DNA from: Varibaculum vaginae
GTDB taxonomy: Bacteria; Actinomycetota; Actinomycetes; Actinomycetales; Actinomycetaceae
Length of the DNA: 64,000 nt
Direction: 5' to 3'
Assembly (NCBI RefSeq): GCF_900604285.1
Contig: NZ_UWNY01000001.1
Coordinates: 682,001 to 746,000, forward strand
The position numbers were made by a program, and so were the translations under genes. Shown one piece after another: positions 26,772 through 35,496 of this stretch. The notes under the pieces were generated by a model. The model made no database searches and was not told the DNA's origin. It saw nothing but the letters and a program-made list of their open reading frames with translations. Within the stretch, counting starts at the first letter, position 1; every line of letters begins with the position of its first letter.

Positions 26772-28343
26772 ATGAGTGAACCGCTAATCATGGGAATCGA
26801 ATCTACCTGCGATGAAACCGGCGTTGCGTTGGTGCGTGGGGGGAAATTACTCGCAGATCGTACTGCCACCTCCATGGATGAACATGCCCGTTACGGGGGA
26901 ATTATTCCCGAGATAGCTTCCCGGGCACATCTGGAATCCTTCCTCCCTACTTTGCAGGCTGCCTGCGAAGAGGCGGGAGTGTCTATAAACGAGGTGGATG
27001 CGATTGCATGTGCGGCTGGTCCAGGATTGGTGGGCTCGCTTACGGTGGGGATATCTGCCGCGAAAGCCTTAGCGCTAGCGCTGGATAAACCGCTTTATGG
27101 GGTTAACCACGTAATCGGACACCTTGCGGTGGATGCCCTCGTAGAAGGGGAGTTTCACCCTCCCTTTATCGGCCTGATTTGTTCAGGTGGGCATTCGAAC
27201 CTAGTACTGGTGCGCGATCTCGCTAGTGAAGTCACAGAGTTGGGTGGCACCTTGGATGATGCCGCCGGGGAAGCCTTCGATAAGGTAGGGCGCTTGTTGG
27301 GCACTCCCTATCCGGGAGGGCCTCACGTTGACCGGTTGGCACAGGCAGGGGACAAGCAAGCCATTCGCTTCCCTCGGGGGCTGGCGGCAGGTAAAGACAA
27401 GGAACGACACCGTTACGACTTCTCATTTTCTGGATTAAAAACTGCGGTTGCTCGTTATATTGAGGGGTTAGAGGCTGCGGGGGAAACCGTTAATCGGGAA
27501 AATATTTGTGCCGGTTTTTCCGAGGCTGTCAACGATTCTTTGACTAAGAAAGCGGTGCAGGCCGCTCAGGATTTTGAGTGTCGAGAGATTGTAGTAGGCG
27601 GCGGTTTTTCTGCGAACTCGCGTTTACGTGAGCTGCTCGCCCAGCGCGCAGAATCGGCGGGGATTACCGTGCGGATCCCTCCGATTCGTTTTTGCACGGA
27701 CAATGGTGCCCAGATTGCTGCTATTGGGGAAGTACTGGTGAAGGCGGGGATGCCGCCTTCTCCTAAAGATTTTGGACCCGATTCCCAGATGGCGCTCACC
27801 CAGATTTATATGGCTCCCAGCCTGACAGATACCGGGAAAGCACAGGCTAAAAGCGCTACGATCCCAGAGAAACCGGTAGATGAGGAAAGTATTTACCAGA
27901 AGGTGAAAGAAAATATGGCGAAATCATTTGACCAGATGCGTCCGGGATTTGAAAAGGCCGCTGAGCGGATTAAACCTTTAGTTGAGCAGGGACGCGAATA
28001 CGCGGAAGAGACCATGGAGAAGGCTCGTCCTTACGTTGAACAGGCAGTAGAGAAGTCACGCCCCTATGTAGAGCAGGCCGCGGAAAAAAGCCGCGAATAT
28101 GCGGAAGAGACCATGGAGAAGGCTCGTCCTTACGTTGAACAGGCAGTAGAGAAGTCTCGCCCCTATGTAGAGCAGGCCGCGGAAAAAAGCCGGGAATACG
28201 CTGGACAGGCGGTGGAAAAAGGGATTGAATACGCCAAGCAGGCGCAGCAGCGATTACAGGAACGAGCGCAGGCGCAAAAGAATGCTTCTAATGAGCCCTC
28301 GGTGACAGTGGAACCACCCGATGATGTGGAGCCCCGTAGGTAG
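26772..28343 (+). CDS. tsaD: tRNA t6A transferase TsaD with 11-mer repeat tail
   Basis: Residues 1-~350 are a complete TsaD: GIESTCDETGVALV at the N-terminus, the metal block HARYGGIIPEIASRAHLE, a second His cluster in NHVIGHLAVDAL, ICSGGHSNLVLV and the end block FCTDNGAQIAAIGEV. It transfers the threonylcarbamoyl group to tRNA A37. The protein then continues for ~170 residues that the family does not have: a linker, then back-to-back 11-residue units of the pattern EK-x-R-P/E-Y-x-E-Q-A-x from about 400 to 490, then a Gln/Ala-rich end. Such units form long amphipathic helices, as in apolipoproteins. There is no stop or frame change at the junction. It is separated from tsaE-tsaB-rimI by sdhCAB and has its own upstream region. 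Confidence 0.94.
   Translation: MSEPLIMGIESTCDETGVALVRGGKLLADRTATSMDEHARYGGIIPEIASRAHLESFLPTLQAACEEAGVSINEVDAIACAAGPGLVGSLTVGISAAKALALALDKPLYGVNHVIGHLAVDALVEGEFHPPFIGLICSGGHSNLVLVRDLASEVTELGGTLDDAAGEAFDKVGRLLGTPYPGGPHVDRLAQAGDKQAIRFPRGLAAGKDKERHRYDFSFSGLKTAVARYIEGLEAAGETVNRENICAGFSEAVNDSLTKKAVQAAQDFECREIVVGGGFSANSRLRELLAQRAESAGITVRIPPIRFCTDNGAQIAAIGEVLVKAGMPPSPKDFGPDSQMALTQIYMAPSLTDTGKAQAKSATIPEKPVDEESIYQKVKENMAKSFDQMRPGFEKAAERIKPLVEQGREYAEETMEKARPYVEQAVEKSRPYVEQAAEKSREYAEETMEKARPYVEQAVEKSRPYVEQAAEKSREYAGQAVEKGIEYAKQAQQRLQERAQAQKNASNEPSVTVEPPDDVEPRR
28002..28199 (+). repeat. 99-bp tandem duplication inside tsaD
   Basis: Two head-to-tail copies, 28002-28100 and 28101-28199, each 99 bp (33 codons, three 11-residue units). 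They differ at only a few positions (for example TCACGC against TCTCGC), so the duplication is recent or kept alike by recombination. The frame is preserved, and copy number could change without breaking the gene. Confidence 0.93.
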
Positions 28344-28391
28344 TAGCGCTAGCGGAATCATATTTTAGAGATATTCCTCGGAGCGTAAAGA

Positions 28392-29681
28392 TTATTGAAC
28401 TGCTTTGAGCACCAGGCAGCGGTGTGCGTCACCTACTCGAGTTAGTGCCACGGTTAGGGTGTGTGGTTGCCAGTCGCGATTTCGCTTGGGCATTATCTTT
28501 TTTCGCCAAGTTGCAATATCGAGGGCGACTCCACGCTTTATGACGTCCAGCCGCGTAGCCTGCTGGGATCGCAGGTAAGAGGTAAGGACTTTGGCCTTCA
28601 AGGGTAGGTTATCCACGATCTGATAGCAGTTGAGTGCGAAAGAATCTGACTTGCTGGGAAGAGAGTTTCCGGTCAGGTAGGCAATCCCGGTTGCTACTGG
28701 TGCTGCTCCTATGCGTTCGCATAGTTGTGAAAGAATTCCGGCGCGGATAATTGCAGGATCTAGCTCAAAAAAGAAATTCCCCAAGGTGGTTGCGGGGGGA
28801 ACCTGCAGATGCTTTTCTCCCGGATTATGGGCAGCGGCGCAGCGGTATGTTTCTACTTGGTTGCCATGGATAATCAGCGCAGAACGCCCTGTGCCCTCGG
28901 GGGCTAATCCCGCCGAATACAAGGTGCACTCCACTAGGTCACCGTCAATGCTAACCCATTGGGCGTGATAGCCATCAGGCAAGTAGGACAAATCAATTCC
29001 CGGTGCCATTTTCACAGCTAAATTCGGTGCTTGCTTGCCCCACTCCAAAACCTTTCGCAAAGATGGAGACCAAGAATTAGGGGAGAGGACGCGTCCTTTG
29101 GCGGTGCGGCGGGCAGGATCGACGAATAGTGCAGGCAGAGTTTTGTATGAGGTGATATTTTCAGCACTTTCGCATAAAACTTTGGCGCTCGGCACTTCGC
29201 AGAGATTTATTGCTGCGCAGGTGGCAGCAGCTGGACTAATATCGACGGCTACAAAATCTTGGCAGAGGGAAGCCAGTTCCATCGAATCGGAGCCGATTCC
29301 ACACCCGAGATCCATTATTCTGGTGACCCCGGCGGTCGCAAACCGTCTAGCGCGCGCCCTGGCCACTGTTTGTCGGGTTGCTTGTTCGAGTCCGTCACGA
29401 GTAAAAAGTTTAGTTAGCGCGACTTCCCCTAGTTTTTCTTGGGCTTTTTCCCGTAGTTTCCATTGGGTTTGTAGCGAGGAAACCAGGCTTACCGGGTAGT
29501 GCTTGCGAAGGTGTTTAACAATATCTGGGGATTCAACGGATGGCGGGCATGGGTATTCTCCTAGTAGCTGCCAACCTTCCTGGGTGGTAAGAGCCGCAAT
29601 CATCAGGTCTTCCGCAGGGGGGAAGGAGGAGGTTAGCTGCTTTAACTGTTTAAAGCTAAGCTGCGTATTCCCTGCTATCAT
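28392..29681 (-). CDS. Class I SAM methyltransferase, THUMP-like
   Basis: A 429-residue protein. The SAM-binding loop is [16 protein letters not shown], followed by [11 protein letters not shown] and the motif [13 protein letters not shown]. The C-terminal part ([17 protein letters not shown]) looks like the small THUMP-like domain described for this actinobacterial family; the substrate (probably an RNA) is unknown. I choose the ATG at 29681, with AGGGGAG seven bases upstream. The frame runs to 29957 but that would cover the groES CIRCE operator. It converges on tsaD and is divergent from groES. Confidence 0.82.
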   Translation of the reverse strand: MIAGNTQLSFKQLKQLTSSFPPAEDLMIAALTTQEGWQLLGEYPCPPSVESPDIVKHLRKHYPVSLVSSLQTQWKLREKAQEKLGEVALTKLFTRDGLEQATRQTVARARARRFATAGVTRIMDLGCGIGSDSMELASLCQDFVAVDISPAAATCAAINLCEVPSAKVLCESAENITSYKTLPALFVDPARRTAKGRVLSPNSWSPSLRKVLEWGKQAPNLAVKMAPGIDLSYLPDGYHAQWVSIDGDLVECTLYSAGLAPEGTGRSALIIHGNQVETYRCAAAHNPGEKHLQVPPATTLGNFFFELDPAIIRAGILSQLCERIGAAPVATGIAYLTGNSLPSKSDSFALNCYQIVDNLPLKAKVLTSYLRSQQATRLDVIKRGVALDIATWRKKIMPKRNRDWQPHTLTVALTRVGDAHRCLVLKAVQ

Positions 29682-29787
29682 CAAATTTCTCCCCTTGTTT
29701 ATTTTTAGTGTAACCGAGGATGTGTCAGCTAGTAGATTTCCAGTTAAGGTTACCCGCGTAGGTATTCGCGGAGGGCGTAAGCGAAAA

Positions 29788-29814
29788 CTGGCACTCAGCT
29801 TGATTGAGTGCCAG
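29788..29814 (+). promoter_or_regulatory. CIRCE operator (HrcA site) of groES
   Basis: CTGGCACTC (29788-29796), nine bases, GAGTGCCAG (29806-29814): a perfect 9-9-9 inverted repeat that keeps the CIRCE core GCACTC-N9-GAGTGC. It lies 130 bp before groES. HrcA repression relieved by heat shock is the established role of this element. Confidence 0.93.
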
Positions 29815-29943
29815 AATACACCTAAGCTAAATAGTGCATTTGGAGTTGCAAGACTCCAGACTGAACCGGAAATCTGGCAACCCGCGACGTCAAAGATCCG
29901 GTACAAAAACCGAAAATTTTGGAAAAAGAAAGGGAGGTCTGCA

Positions 29944-30240
29944 GTGTCAGTCTCCATTAAGCCGTTAGAAGATCGCGTCGTGATTCAGCAGGCAGAGGCG
30001 GAGCAAAAGACCGCTTCCGGTCTGGTTATCCCCGACGCTGCCAAGGAAAAGCCGCAGGAAGGCAAAGTAATCGCAGTGGGACCGGGTCGCATTGATGATC
30101 AAGGTAACCGGGTACCGATGGATGTCGCTGAGGGCGATAGCGTGATTTATTCCAAGTACGGTGGCACCGAGGTAAAGTATGGCGGAGAAGAATACTTGAT
30201 TCTATCCGCGCGTGATATTTTGGCAAAGGTCGAGCGCTAG
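29944..30240 (+). CDS. groES: Co-chaperonin GroES
   Basis: A 98-residue GroES starting [20 protein letters not shown], with the mobile loop [18 protein letters not shown] and the end [15 protein letters not shown]. The GTG at 29944 follows AAAGGGAGG; the open frame runs far upstream but through the operator. No groEL follows: a terminator lies 59 bp after the stop, so this is a single-gene heat-shock unit. Confidence 0.96.
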   Translation: MSVSIKPLEDRVVIQQAEAEQKTASGLVIPDAAKEKPQEGKVIAVGPGRIDDQGNRVPMDVAEGDSVIYSKYGGTEVKYGGEEYLILSARDILAKVER

Positions 30241-30298
30241 GTACTAGAGCGCTGCTCAGGTGGGTTAAATCGCCTGGGAAAATAGCCGTAAAGTGATT

Positions 30299-30332
30299 GG
30301 CGGGGTCAGAAAGTCTGACCCCGCCTTTTTTA
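30299..30332 (+). terminator. Terminator of groES
   Basis: A 12-bp GC-rich stem GGCGGGGTCAGA / TCTGACCCCGCC with loop AAG, followed by TTTTTTAT. Confidence 0.92.
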
Positions 30333-30391
30333 TCCCTAGCATCTTTGGAGTATGCCAAACTGTTTAGCTATGGAAGCGATAAGTTGGTACA

Positions 30392-30428
30392 AAAAGCCGG
30401 GGGCGAAATCATTTCGCCCCCGGCTTTT
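30392..30428. terminator. Bidirectional terminator before tal
   Basis: A near-complete palindrome with arms AAAAGCCGGGGGCGAAAT and its complement around a one-base centre, with A and T runs at the two ends, so it can terminate on both strands. It lies between groES and the convergent transaldolase-like gene. Confidence 0.88.
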
Positions 30429-30462
30429 AAAAACTATCTAGTTGTCATTTAGCAACGCTGAA

Positions 30463-31551
30463 CTATTTTTCTTTCGGCGCCGGCAAAATAACGTCGCGTA
30501 CTAGTTCCTGCAGATCCGTGTTGGACTTGAGGAATCCGCGGAGAGTACGTACCGTCGGACCGAAGGTGTCAAACTCTTCTTCAGTCATGCCGTCGACTTC
30601 ATAGGCACGACGGAAGTCTTCCACCTTCATCAGGGTCTCCATGACTTCCTCGGATACCGGATTGTCAAAGCGCGGTTCAAACTGGTAGTCGGACTCTTGG
30701 ATTCGCTTTGACCAAGCAAACGGCGGAGAAATCACTACGTCGCCACCAACCAGTTCGGTGTACTGCATGGTGTTACGGAAGGCGGCAGCTAGCATCCGGG
30801 AGCGTAGACCCCGTTTCTCGAATTCAGCAGCAGCTTTCTTGAAAGCAGCGATTCCGCCCCATTCGAGGTGACCGGGGTTGAGAACCAGTTTGTCGCGGTT
30901 AGCGCAAATCTTCAGCCAGTCATCTAGGCGGCCTACCATCAAGGTTACAACCGGTCCCATGGTGGAAACGTCTTTTCCTTCGGCTTCGCGGCGCTTGAGG
31001 CCACGTTCAATGGCTTCACCGGAGCGAACCGCTTGGGGAACCGAGAAAGACACGGTCACGTTCATGGATACGCCGCGGTAGGTTGCGTCTTCAATCGCTT
31101 CCAGGCCGGTCTTGGTGGCCGGTACCTTTACTACGATGTTAGGAGCCATTTCGGAGAATTCCACCGCCTGGTCGGCCAGGGCTTTGGCGTTGCGGTAGTT
31201 AGCCGGATCGGTCTGCACCGAGAGACGGCCATTGCGGCCATTTGAGGCTTCAAATGCCGGCACTAGCAGCTTAGCTGCCTCAACCGACATGTCTTTGACA
31301 GCTTGCCAACCGATTTCCGACTCGGTAGCGGTGGGCATATTTTCGGCAATTTTCTTAATGCGAGGAGCCCAAATGTCCAGGTGCTTGGAAATGGTGGTGT
31401 AAGCGATGGTTGGATTGCAGGTCGCGCCCACTGTGCCCCAAGAGATCGCCTGACGAAGTTCCTCTAAATCAGAGGAATCGTTCCACAGGGCGGTCTTGGA
31501 ATTCTTGGCTGCATCTAGCAGGGGACCGGGGGTCATTTTAATCTCGGTCAT
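30463..31551 (-). CDS. Transaldolase-family protein of the inositol locus
   Basis: A 362-residue protein of the TAL/FSA aldolase barrel. The expected Schiff-base lysine is K142 in NIVVKVPATKTGLEAI; GATCNPTIAYTT near residue 43 is the usual TxNPS/T loop. It opens with TPGPLLDAAKNSKTALWNDS, unlike pentose-phosphate Tal. AAGGAG stands seven bases before the ATG. It follows the GntR regulator on the same strand, beside iolCBD, which hints at a role in inositol or related sugar breakdown; this is inferred from place only. Alternatives are a normal transaldolase or a fructose-6-phosphate aldolase. Confidence 0.8.
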   Translation of the reverse strand: MTEIKMTPGPLLDAAKNSKTALWNDSSDLEELRQAISWGTVGATCNPTIAYTTISKHLDIWAPRIKKIAENMPTATESEIGWQAVKDMSVEAAKLLVPAFEASNGRNGRLSVQTDPANYRNAKALADQAVEFSEMAPNIVVKVPATKTGLEAIEDATYRGVSMNVTVSFSVPQAVRSGEAIERGLKRREAEGKDVSTMGPVVTLMVGRLDDWLKICANRDKLVLNPGHLEWGGIAAFKKAAAEFEKRGLRSRMLAAAFRNTMQYTELVGGDVVISPPFAWSKRIQESDYQFEPRFDNPVSEEVMETLMKVEDFRRAYEVDGMTEEEFDTFGPTVRTLRGFLKSNTDLQELVRDVILPAPKEK

Positions 31552-31676
31552 TGAATCTCCTTAGTTATTCTTTAATTACCGTCTTCGACGCCGGTTCTCC
31601 TCCAGGATAAGGGCTAATGTCGCTGGCGTCAAGACTTTGACAGGACAATAGGGCAAAGTGTGTGTGAGCTACAGCA

Positions 31677-32417
31677 CTAAAGGCTAATGGTGAATTTGTA
31701 GCGGGAGGCGCGGTAAACGTGGTCTCCGATTTCGATGGGGGTTCCAGATTGGTTGTAGGAAATACGGCGCATGTTCAAAATGGCTGTTCCCCGCGGTTCC
31801 TGCAGGGTTTTGGCCTCCTCGGCAGAGGCTTTACGGGCGGAAATAGTTTGTTGTGCGCTAAAAACCTCATCCCCGCGGCGTCGCATCATGTCGTAGAGCC
31901 CTCCGGAACGCAGTTCCTTGTCGCTGGGGGCTACTTCAAGCGGCAGGTAGTTAGTTAAAAGTGCTAAGGGTTCTCCGTTGGCTAGTCGTAGGCGCACCAC
32001 CTTGATTATTCTTGCGTTTTTCTCGAGGCTCAATTCCTCGGCTACATCCTCGTCGGCGAGGACTTCCTCGTAGGAAATTACTTTAGTAGTAGGCTTTTGT
32101 CCGGTTTGCTTGAGGTCATCATAAAGGGAAGAAAGTTTTACTTGCCGATGAATTTCTTTAGGAGCAACAATGGTGCCGACTGCGCGTTTGCGCACTACTA
32201 AACGGAGTTCAACCAAGGATTGGAGGGCGCGGCGGGCGGTGGGGCGGGATACCCCTAGGCGTGATGCCATTGATAGTTCGTCCTCGAGTTTGGTGCCAGC
32301 CGGAATGGTTCCGTCCAGGATTAGCTTCTTAATGGGTTCGGAAATTTGGTGATATAGGGGGATTGGGGAGTCGTGGTCCAGGTCGATATCTGTTACGTAA
32401 GTTTTGGGGGTTGCCAT
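31677..32417 (-). CDS. GntR/HutC-family regulator of the inositol locus
   Basis: A 246-residue repressor: an N-terminal winged helix (PIPLYHQISEPIKKLILDG, then SMASRLGVSRPTARRALQSL) and a C-terminal UTRA effector domain (from SSLYDDLKQTG to IEIGDHVYRASRYKFTISL). It is divergent from iolC across a 299-bp region and so probably controls iolC-iolB-iolD and the transaldolase gene. The ligand is unknown; inositol-pathway intermediates are the obvious candidates. Confidence 0.88.
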   Translation of the reverse strand: MATPKTYVTDIDLDHDSPIPLYHQISEPIKKLILDGTIPAGTKLEDELSMASRLGVSRPTARRALQSLVELRLVVRKRAVGTIVAPKEIHRQVKLSSLYDDLKQTGQKPTTKVISYEEVLADEDVAEELSLEKNARIIKVVRLRLANGEPLALLTNYLPLEVAPSDKELRSGGLYDMMRRRGDEVFSAQQTISARKASAEEAKTLQEPRGTAILNMRRISYNQSGTPIEIGDHVYRASRYKFTISL

Positions 32418-32716
32418 CGTTAGCTCCTTCCAAACAGGGTGTTCAAATAATTATAGCGCTCAATGTCATATAAGCATGACAATATGTGGAATCTTTCTAA
32501 AGTTATCAAAATTCTGGAAGAGCAACGAGTGAAGCTGAATTTTGGTAGATGAAACGTTGGGTTTGTTGGCTGTCTAGGGTGCTTTTATTATTTTATGCTT
32601 CCCCCCAACTCAAATCTTTGCTAAAATGTAAGCACAAAGTGCCAAAGGTGGGCGGTGATGTCTGCGGCTGGTGCTGACAATGTAGTCACCAACAAACAAA
32701 AAGGGGGAACTCTGCT
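32418..32716. promoter_or_regulatory. gntR-iolC divergent control region
   Basis: A 299-bp AT-rich gap. A clear inverted repeat TGTCAT-ATAAGC-ATGACA lies at 32464-32481, near the gntR start, and a weaker TGAC-AATGTA-GTCA at 32675-32688, near iolC; both are candidate GntR sites. GCTAAAATG at about 32620 looks like a -10 region for iolC. AAAGGGGG near 32700 is the iolC ribosome site. Confidence 0.5.
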
Positions 32717-33712
32717 GTGAATAGTTTTAAAATGCCCGCGGTGGATGTGCTCACTATCGGGCGTTCGGGAGTGGATATCTACCCACTGCAAACCGGAGTA
32801 GGGCTAGAAAAGGTAGAACAATTCGGAAAATTCCTGGGGGGAAGCCCGATGAATGTGGCGGTAGCGGCGGCGAAGCTACGCCATTCTTCTGCGATTATTA
32901 CCGGAGTGGGTACCGATCCTTTTGGTAAATTTGTACGTTCAGAGATGCGTTCTCTAGGTGTTTACGACAGCTATGTTGTTGATAATCCAAACTTTGCTAC
33001 CCCGGTGACTTTCTGTGAGATTTTCCCGCCGGATGATTTTCCCCTCTACTTTTACCGCGAGCCATCTGCTCCTGATCTGCAGTTACGTAAAGAAGATATT
33101 CCTGTGGATGCGGTTAGGGATGCGAGAATATTTTGGATTTCCGTGACCGGCCTATCCGAAGAGCCCTCGCGTAGTGCTCACCACTATGCTTTAGATCAGC
33201 GCAATCTGGGAGATAAAGGCAAATGGACAATCGCTGACTTGGATTACCGGGCTACGTTCTGGAGTGACGAGGAGACGGCTCACCGGGAAGTGGAACGGAT
33301 GCTAGAAAAAGTCACAGTGGCAGTCGGCAATAAAGAAGAGTGTCGTATTGCAGTCGGGGAAACCGAGCCGGATCGTGCGGCCGACGCCCTATTAGAACGG
33401 GGAGTGGAAATTGCGGTGGTAAAGCAGGGGCCACTGGGTACTCTCTGTAAGACCAAGGAGGAACGGATAGAGGTTCCAGTGACTCCGGTGAAAGTTACTA
33501 ACGGTTTGGGCGCGGGTGATTCCTTCGGGGGATCCCTTTGCCATGGGTTACTCTCGGGTTGGGATTTACCGCAGGTAATTTCCGCGGCTTCCACTGCGGG
33601 GGCAATCGTGAGTTCCCGGCTGGAATGCTCCACGGCTATGCCCTCTGAACCAGAAATCTTAGATATGATTTCCCGGAATCCTCAGTCCGCCCCAATCGTC
33701 ACAAAGAGGTAG
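32717..33712 (+). CDS. iolC: 5-dehydro-2-deoxygluconokinase
   Basis: A 331-residue PfkB-family kinase phosphorylating 2-deoxy-5-keto-gluconate in myo-inositol breakdown. It starts with GTG behind AAAGGGGGAA, shows the substrate glycine pair FLGGSPMNVAVAAAKL and the catalytic GLGAGDSFGGSL, and PLYFYREPSAPDLQL is typical of IolC. Its four-base gap to the next gene indicates an operon. Confidence 0.92.
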   Translation: MNSFKMPAVDVLTIGRSGVDIYPLQTGVGLEKVEQFGKFLGGSPMNVAVAAAKLRHSSAIITGVGTDPFGKFVRSEMRSLGVYDSYVVDNPNFATPVTFCEIFPPDDFPLYFYREPSAPDLQLRKEDIPVDAVRDARIFWISVTGLSEEPSRSAHHYALDQRNLGDKGKWTIADLDYRATFWSDEETAHREVERMLEKVTVAVGNKEECRIAVGETEPDRAADALLERGVEIAVVKQGPLGTLCKTKEERIEVPVTPVKVTNGLGAGDSFGGSLCHGLLSGWDLPQVISAASTAGAIVSSRLECSTAMPSEPEILDMISRNPQSAPIVTKR

Positions 33713-33716
33713 CATC

Positions 33717-34607
33717 ATGGGTAAACTAATCGCAAAATTGTCTGAGATACGTACTTTTGAACCTGAAAAGATTGCAGAAACTCTGCATAATCGGCCGCGC
33801 CCTACTTTAAAAGAAGCGTTGCAAAGCAAAGATGGCGCCCCCGGCAAATTAATGGTTATTGCCTGTGATCACCCCGCACGAGGGGCGTTAGCGGCAGGAG
33901 ATGATCCTAGCGCGATGGCAGACCGGGAAGAACTGCTGGCGCGCTGTGTTGAGGCACTGTCTAGGCCAGGAGTAAACGGTTTCTTGGGAACCGCCGATAT
34001 GATTGAGGATCTGGCATTGCTGGGTGCCCTCGATAATAAAGTAGTTTTCGGGTCGATGAACCGTGCCGGGCTAGCGGGGGCTACCTTCGGAATGGATGAC
34101 CGTTTCAACTGCTATGATGCCCAGGGCGTAGAAGACGCCGGTTTAGCCGGGGGTAAAATGTTGACCCGGATTAACTATGAAGATGCGGGAACTGTCGCTA
34201 CTTTGCAGGCCACTGCGCAAGCGATAGACGAGCTGGCCGAGCGGAAACTAATGGCAATGGTTGAGCCGTTTATTTCTCAGGGGCCTGCCGAAAAGGTCAG
34301 TAACATCCTTACTGCTGACGCCGTCATAAAGTCAATGGCGATTGCAGCCGGGTTGGGACGTACTAGCGCCTACACCTGGCTGAAACTTCCCTGTGTATCC
34401 GAGATGGAGCGCGTTATGGAAGCCGCCACCCTTCCCTCTTTGATCCTAGGGGGAGAAGTATCTAAGGATCCCGATGCCGCCATGGAGTCATGGGGTAAAG
34501 CTTTACAGCTGCCCAATGTCTTGGGGTTAGTCATCGGTCGTTCACTATTATTCCCGGCCTGCGGTGACGTGGCGCAGGCCGTAGATGAGACGGTAGGTTT
34601 GCTATGA
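33717..34607 (+). CDS. Class I aldolase-like barrel protein (Cgl0159 type)
   Basis: A 296-residue (beta/alpha)8 protein, often named deoxyribose-phosphate aldolase. VIACDHPARGAL, GTADMIEDLALLG, MAMVEPFISQG, YTWLKLPC and SLILGGEVSKDP are barrel-strand motifs, with the Lys of WLKLPC as likely Schiff-base residue. It occupies the place of iolJ between iolC and iolB and, as in the Corynebacterium inositol clusters, probably cleaves the phosphorylated product of IolC. That reaction is an inference from context. Its stop overlaps iolB (ATGA). Confidence 0.82.
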   Translation: MGKLIAKLSEIRTFEPEKIAETLHNRPRPTLKEALQSKDGAPGKLMVIACDHPARGALAAGDDPSAMADREELLARCVEALSRPGVNGFLGTADMIEDLALLGALDNKVVFGSMNRAGLAGATFGMDDRFNCYDAQGVEDAGLAGGKMLTRINYEDAGTVATLQATAQAIDELAERKLMAMVEPFISQGPAEKVSNILTADAVIKSMAIAAGLGRTSAYTWLKLPCVSEMERVMEAATLPSLILGGEVSKDPDAAMESWGKALQLPNVLGLVIGRSLLFPACGDVAQAVDETVGLL

Positions 34608-35494
34608 GTGATAACGAAAATTATTTATTCCGCGATGGACAGCTAAAGAACGGCCAGTTCGAGTTGGATTTGACCCCGGAAAAAGCCGGATGGGAATTCT
34701 CGGGACTGAAAGTCTTGAATCTGCCAGCCGGAGCCAGTCAAGAGGTTAAAACCGGGAATAACGAACTGTTGGTTTTACCCTTGGAGGGTGGCTGCACGGT
34801 TACGGTAAACGGTGAAGAATTCGATATTAAAGGTCGTAAGGATATCTGGAGTGAAATCACCGATTACCTGTACGTGCCGATTGACACCACTTTTACTGTG
34901 AGCAGTGAAAAAGGTGGACGCTTTGCTTTGCCCAGCTCGCTGGCTAAGAATGCGAAACCGCTGCGGTACTGCCCCAAAGACGAAGTTATTTCCATGATTC
35001 GCGGTAAGGGAGACTGTACTCGGGAAGTCCATAACTACACCATGGGCAATCCAGTAGAGGTAGACCATATGCTGGTCACCGAGGTAATCACTCCTGGTGG
35101 TAACTGGTCTTCGTATCCTCCCCATAAACATGATGAGCATTCTGAAACCGAACGAATTCTGGAAGAGATCTATTACTACCAGGTAAAACCGGCCGCAAAC
35201 GGCACTACTGGGATGGCGTTGCAACGCATTTACCCCTCTAAGGGACACACTATTGATGTATGTGCTGAGGTGCACAGCGGGGACGTAGTAGTAATGCCGC
35301 ACGGTTGGCATGGCCCGTCGGTAGCTGCTCCCGGATACCACCTGTATTATTTGAATGTAATGGCTGGTCCGGCCGAGGACGCGACTTGGCTAGTGACTGT
35401 CGACCCGGACTATGTCTGGCTCACCGAAGATTGGGGTGGCGGCGACGCTGACCCCCGCCTACCCATGACCAATGCCACCATCAAGGAGGACTAA
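34604..35494 (+). CDS. iolB: 5-deoxy-glucuronate isomerase
   Basis: A 296-residue bicupin that isomerises 5-deoxyglucuronate to 2-deoxy-5-ketogluconate. The metal block is YPPHKHDEHSETERILEEIY, with a later His in MPHGWHGPSVAAPGYHLYYLN. It overlaps the aldolase gene by four bases and is followed by iolD two bases after its stop. Confidence 0.94.
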   Translation: MSDNENYLFRDGQLKNGQFELDLTPEKAGWEFSGLKVLNLPAGASQEVKTGNNELLVLPLEGGCTVTVNGEEFDIKGRKDIWSEITDYLYVPIDTTFTVSSEKGGRFALPSSLAKNAKPLRYCPKDEVISMIRGKGDCTREVHNYTMGNPVEVDHMLVTEVITPGGNWSSYPPHKHDEHSETERILEEIYYYQVKPAANGTTGMALQRIYPSKGHTIDVCAEVHSGDVVVMPHGWHGPSVAAPGYHLYYLNVMAGPAEDATWLVTVDPDYVWLTEDWGGGDADPRLPMTNATIKED

Positions 35495-35496
35495 GG

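Noticed and set aside
28002-28199. Tandem repeat as possible CRISPR or VNTR outside genes
   Set aside because: The repeats are directly adjacent, in frame and coding; no spacers.
34775-35341. 188-codon open frame antisense to iolB
   Set aside because: Lies wholly within a confident gene on the other strand with no own signals; shadow frame.
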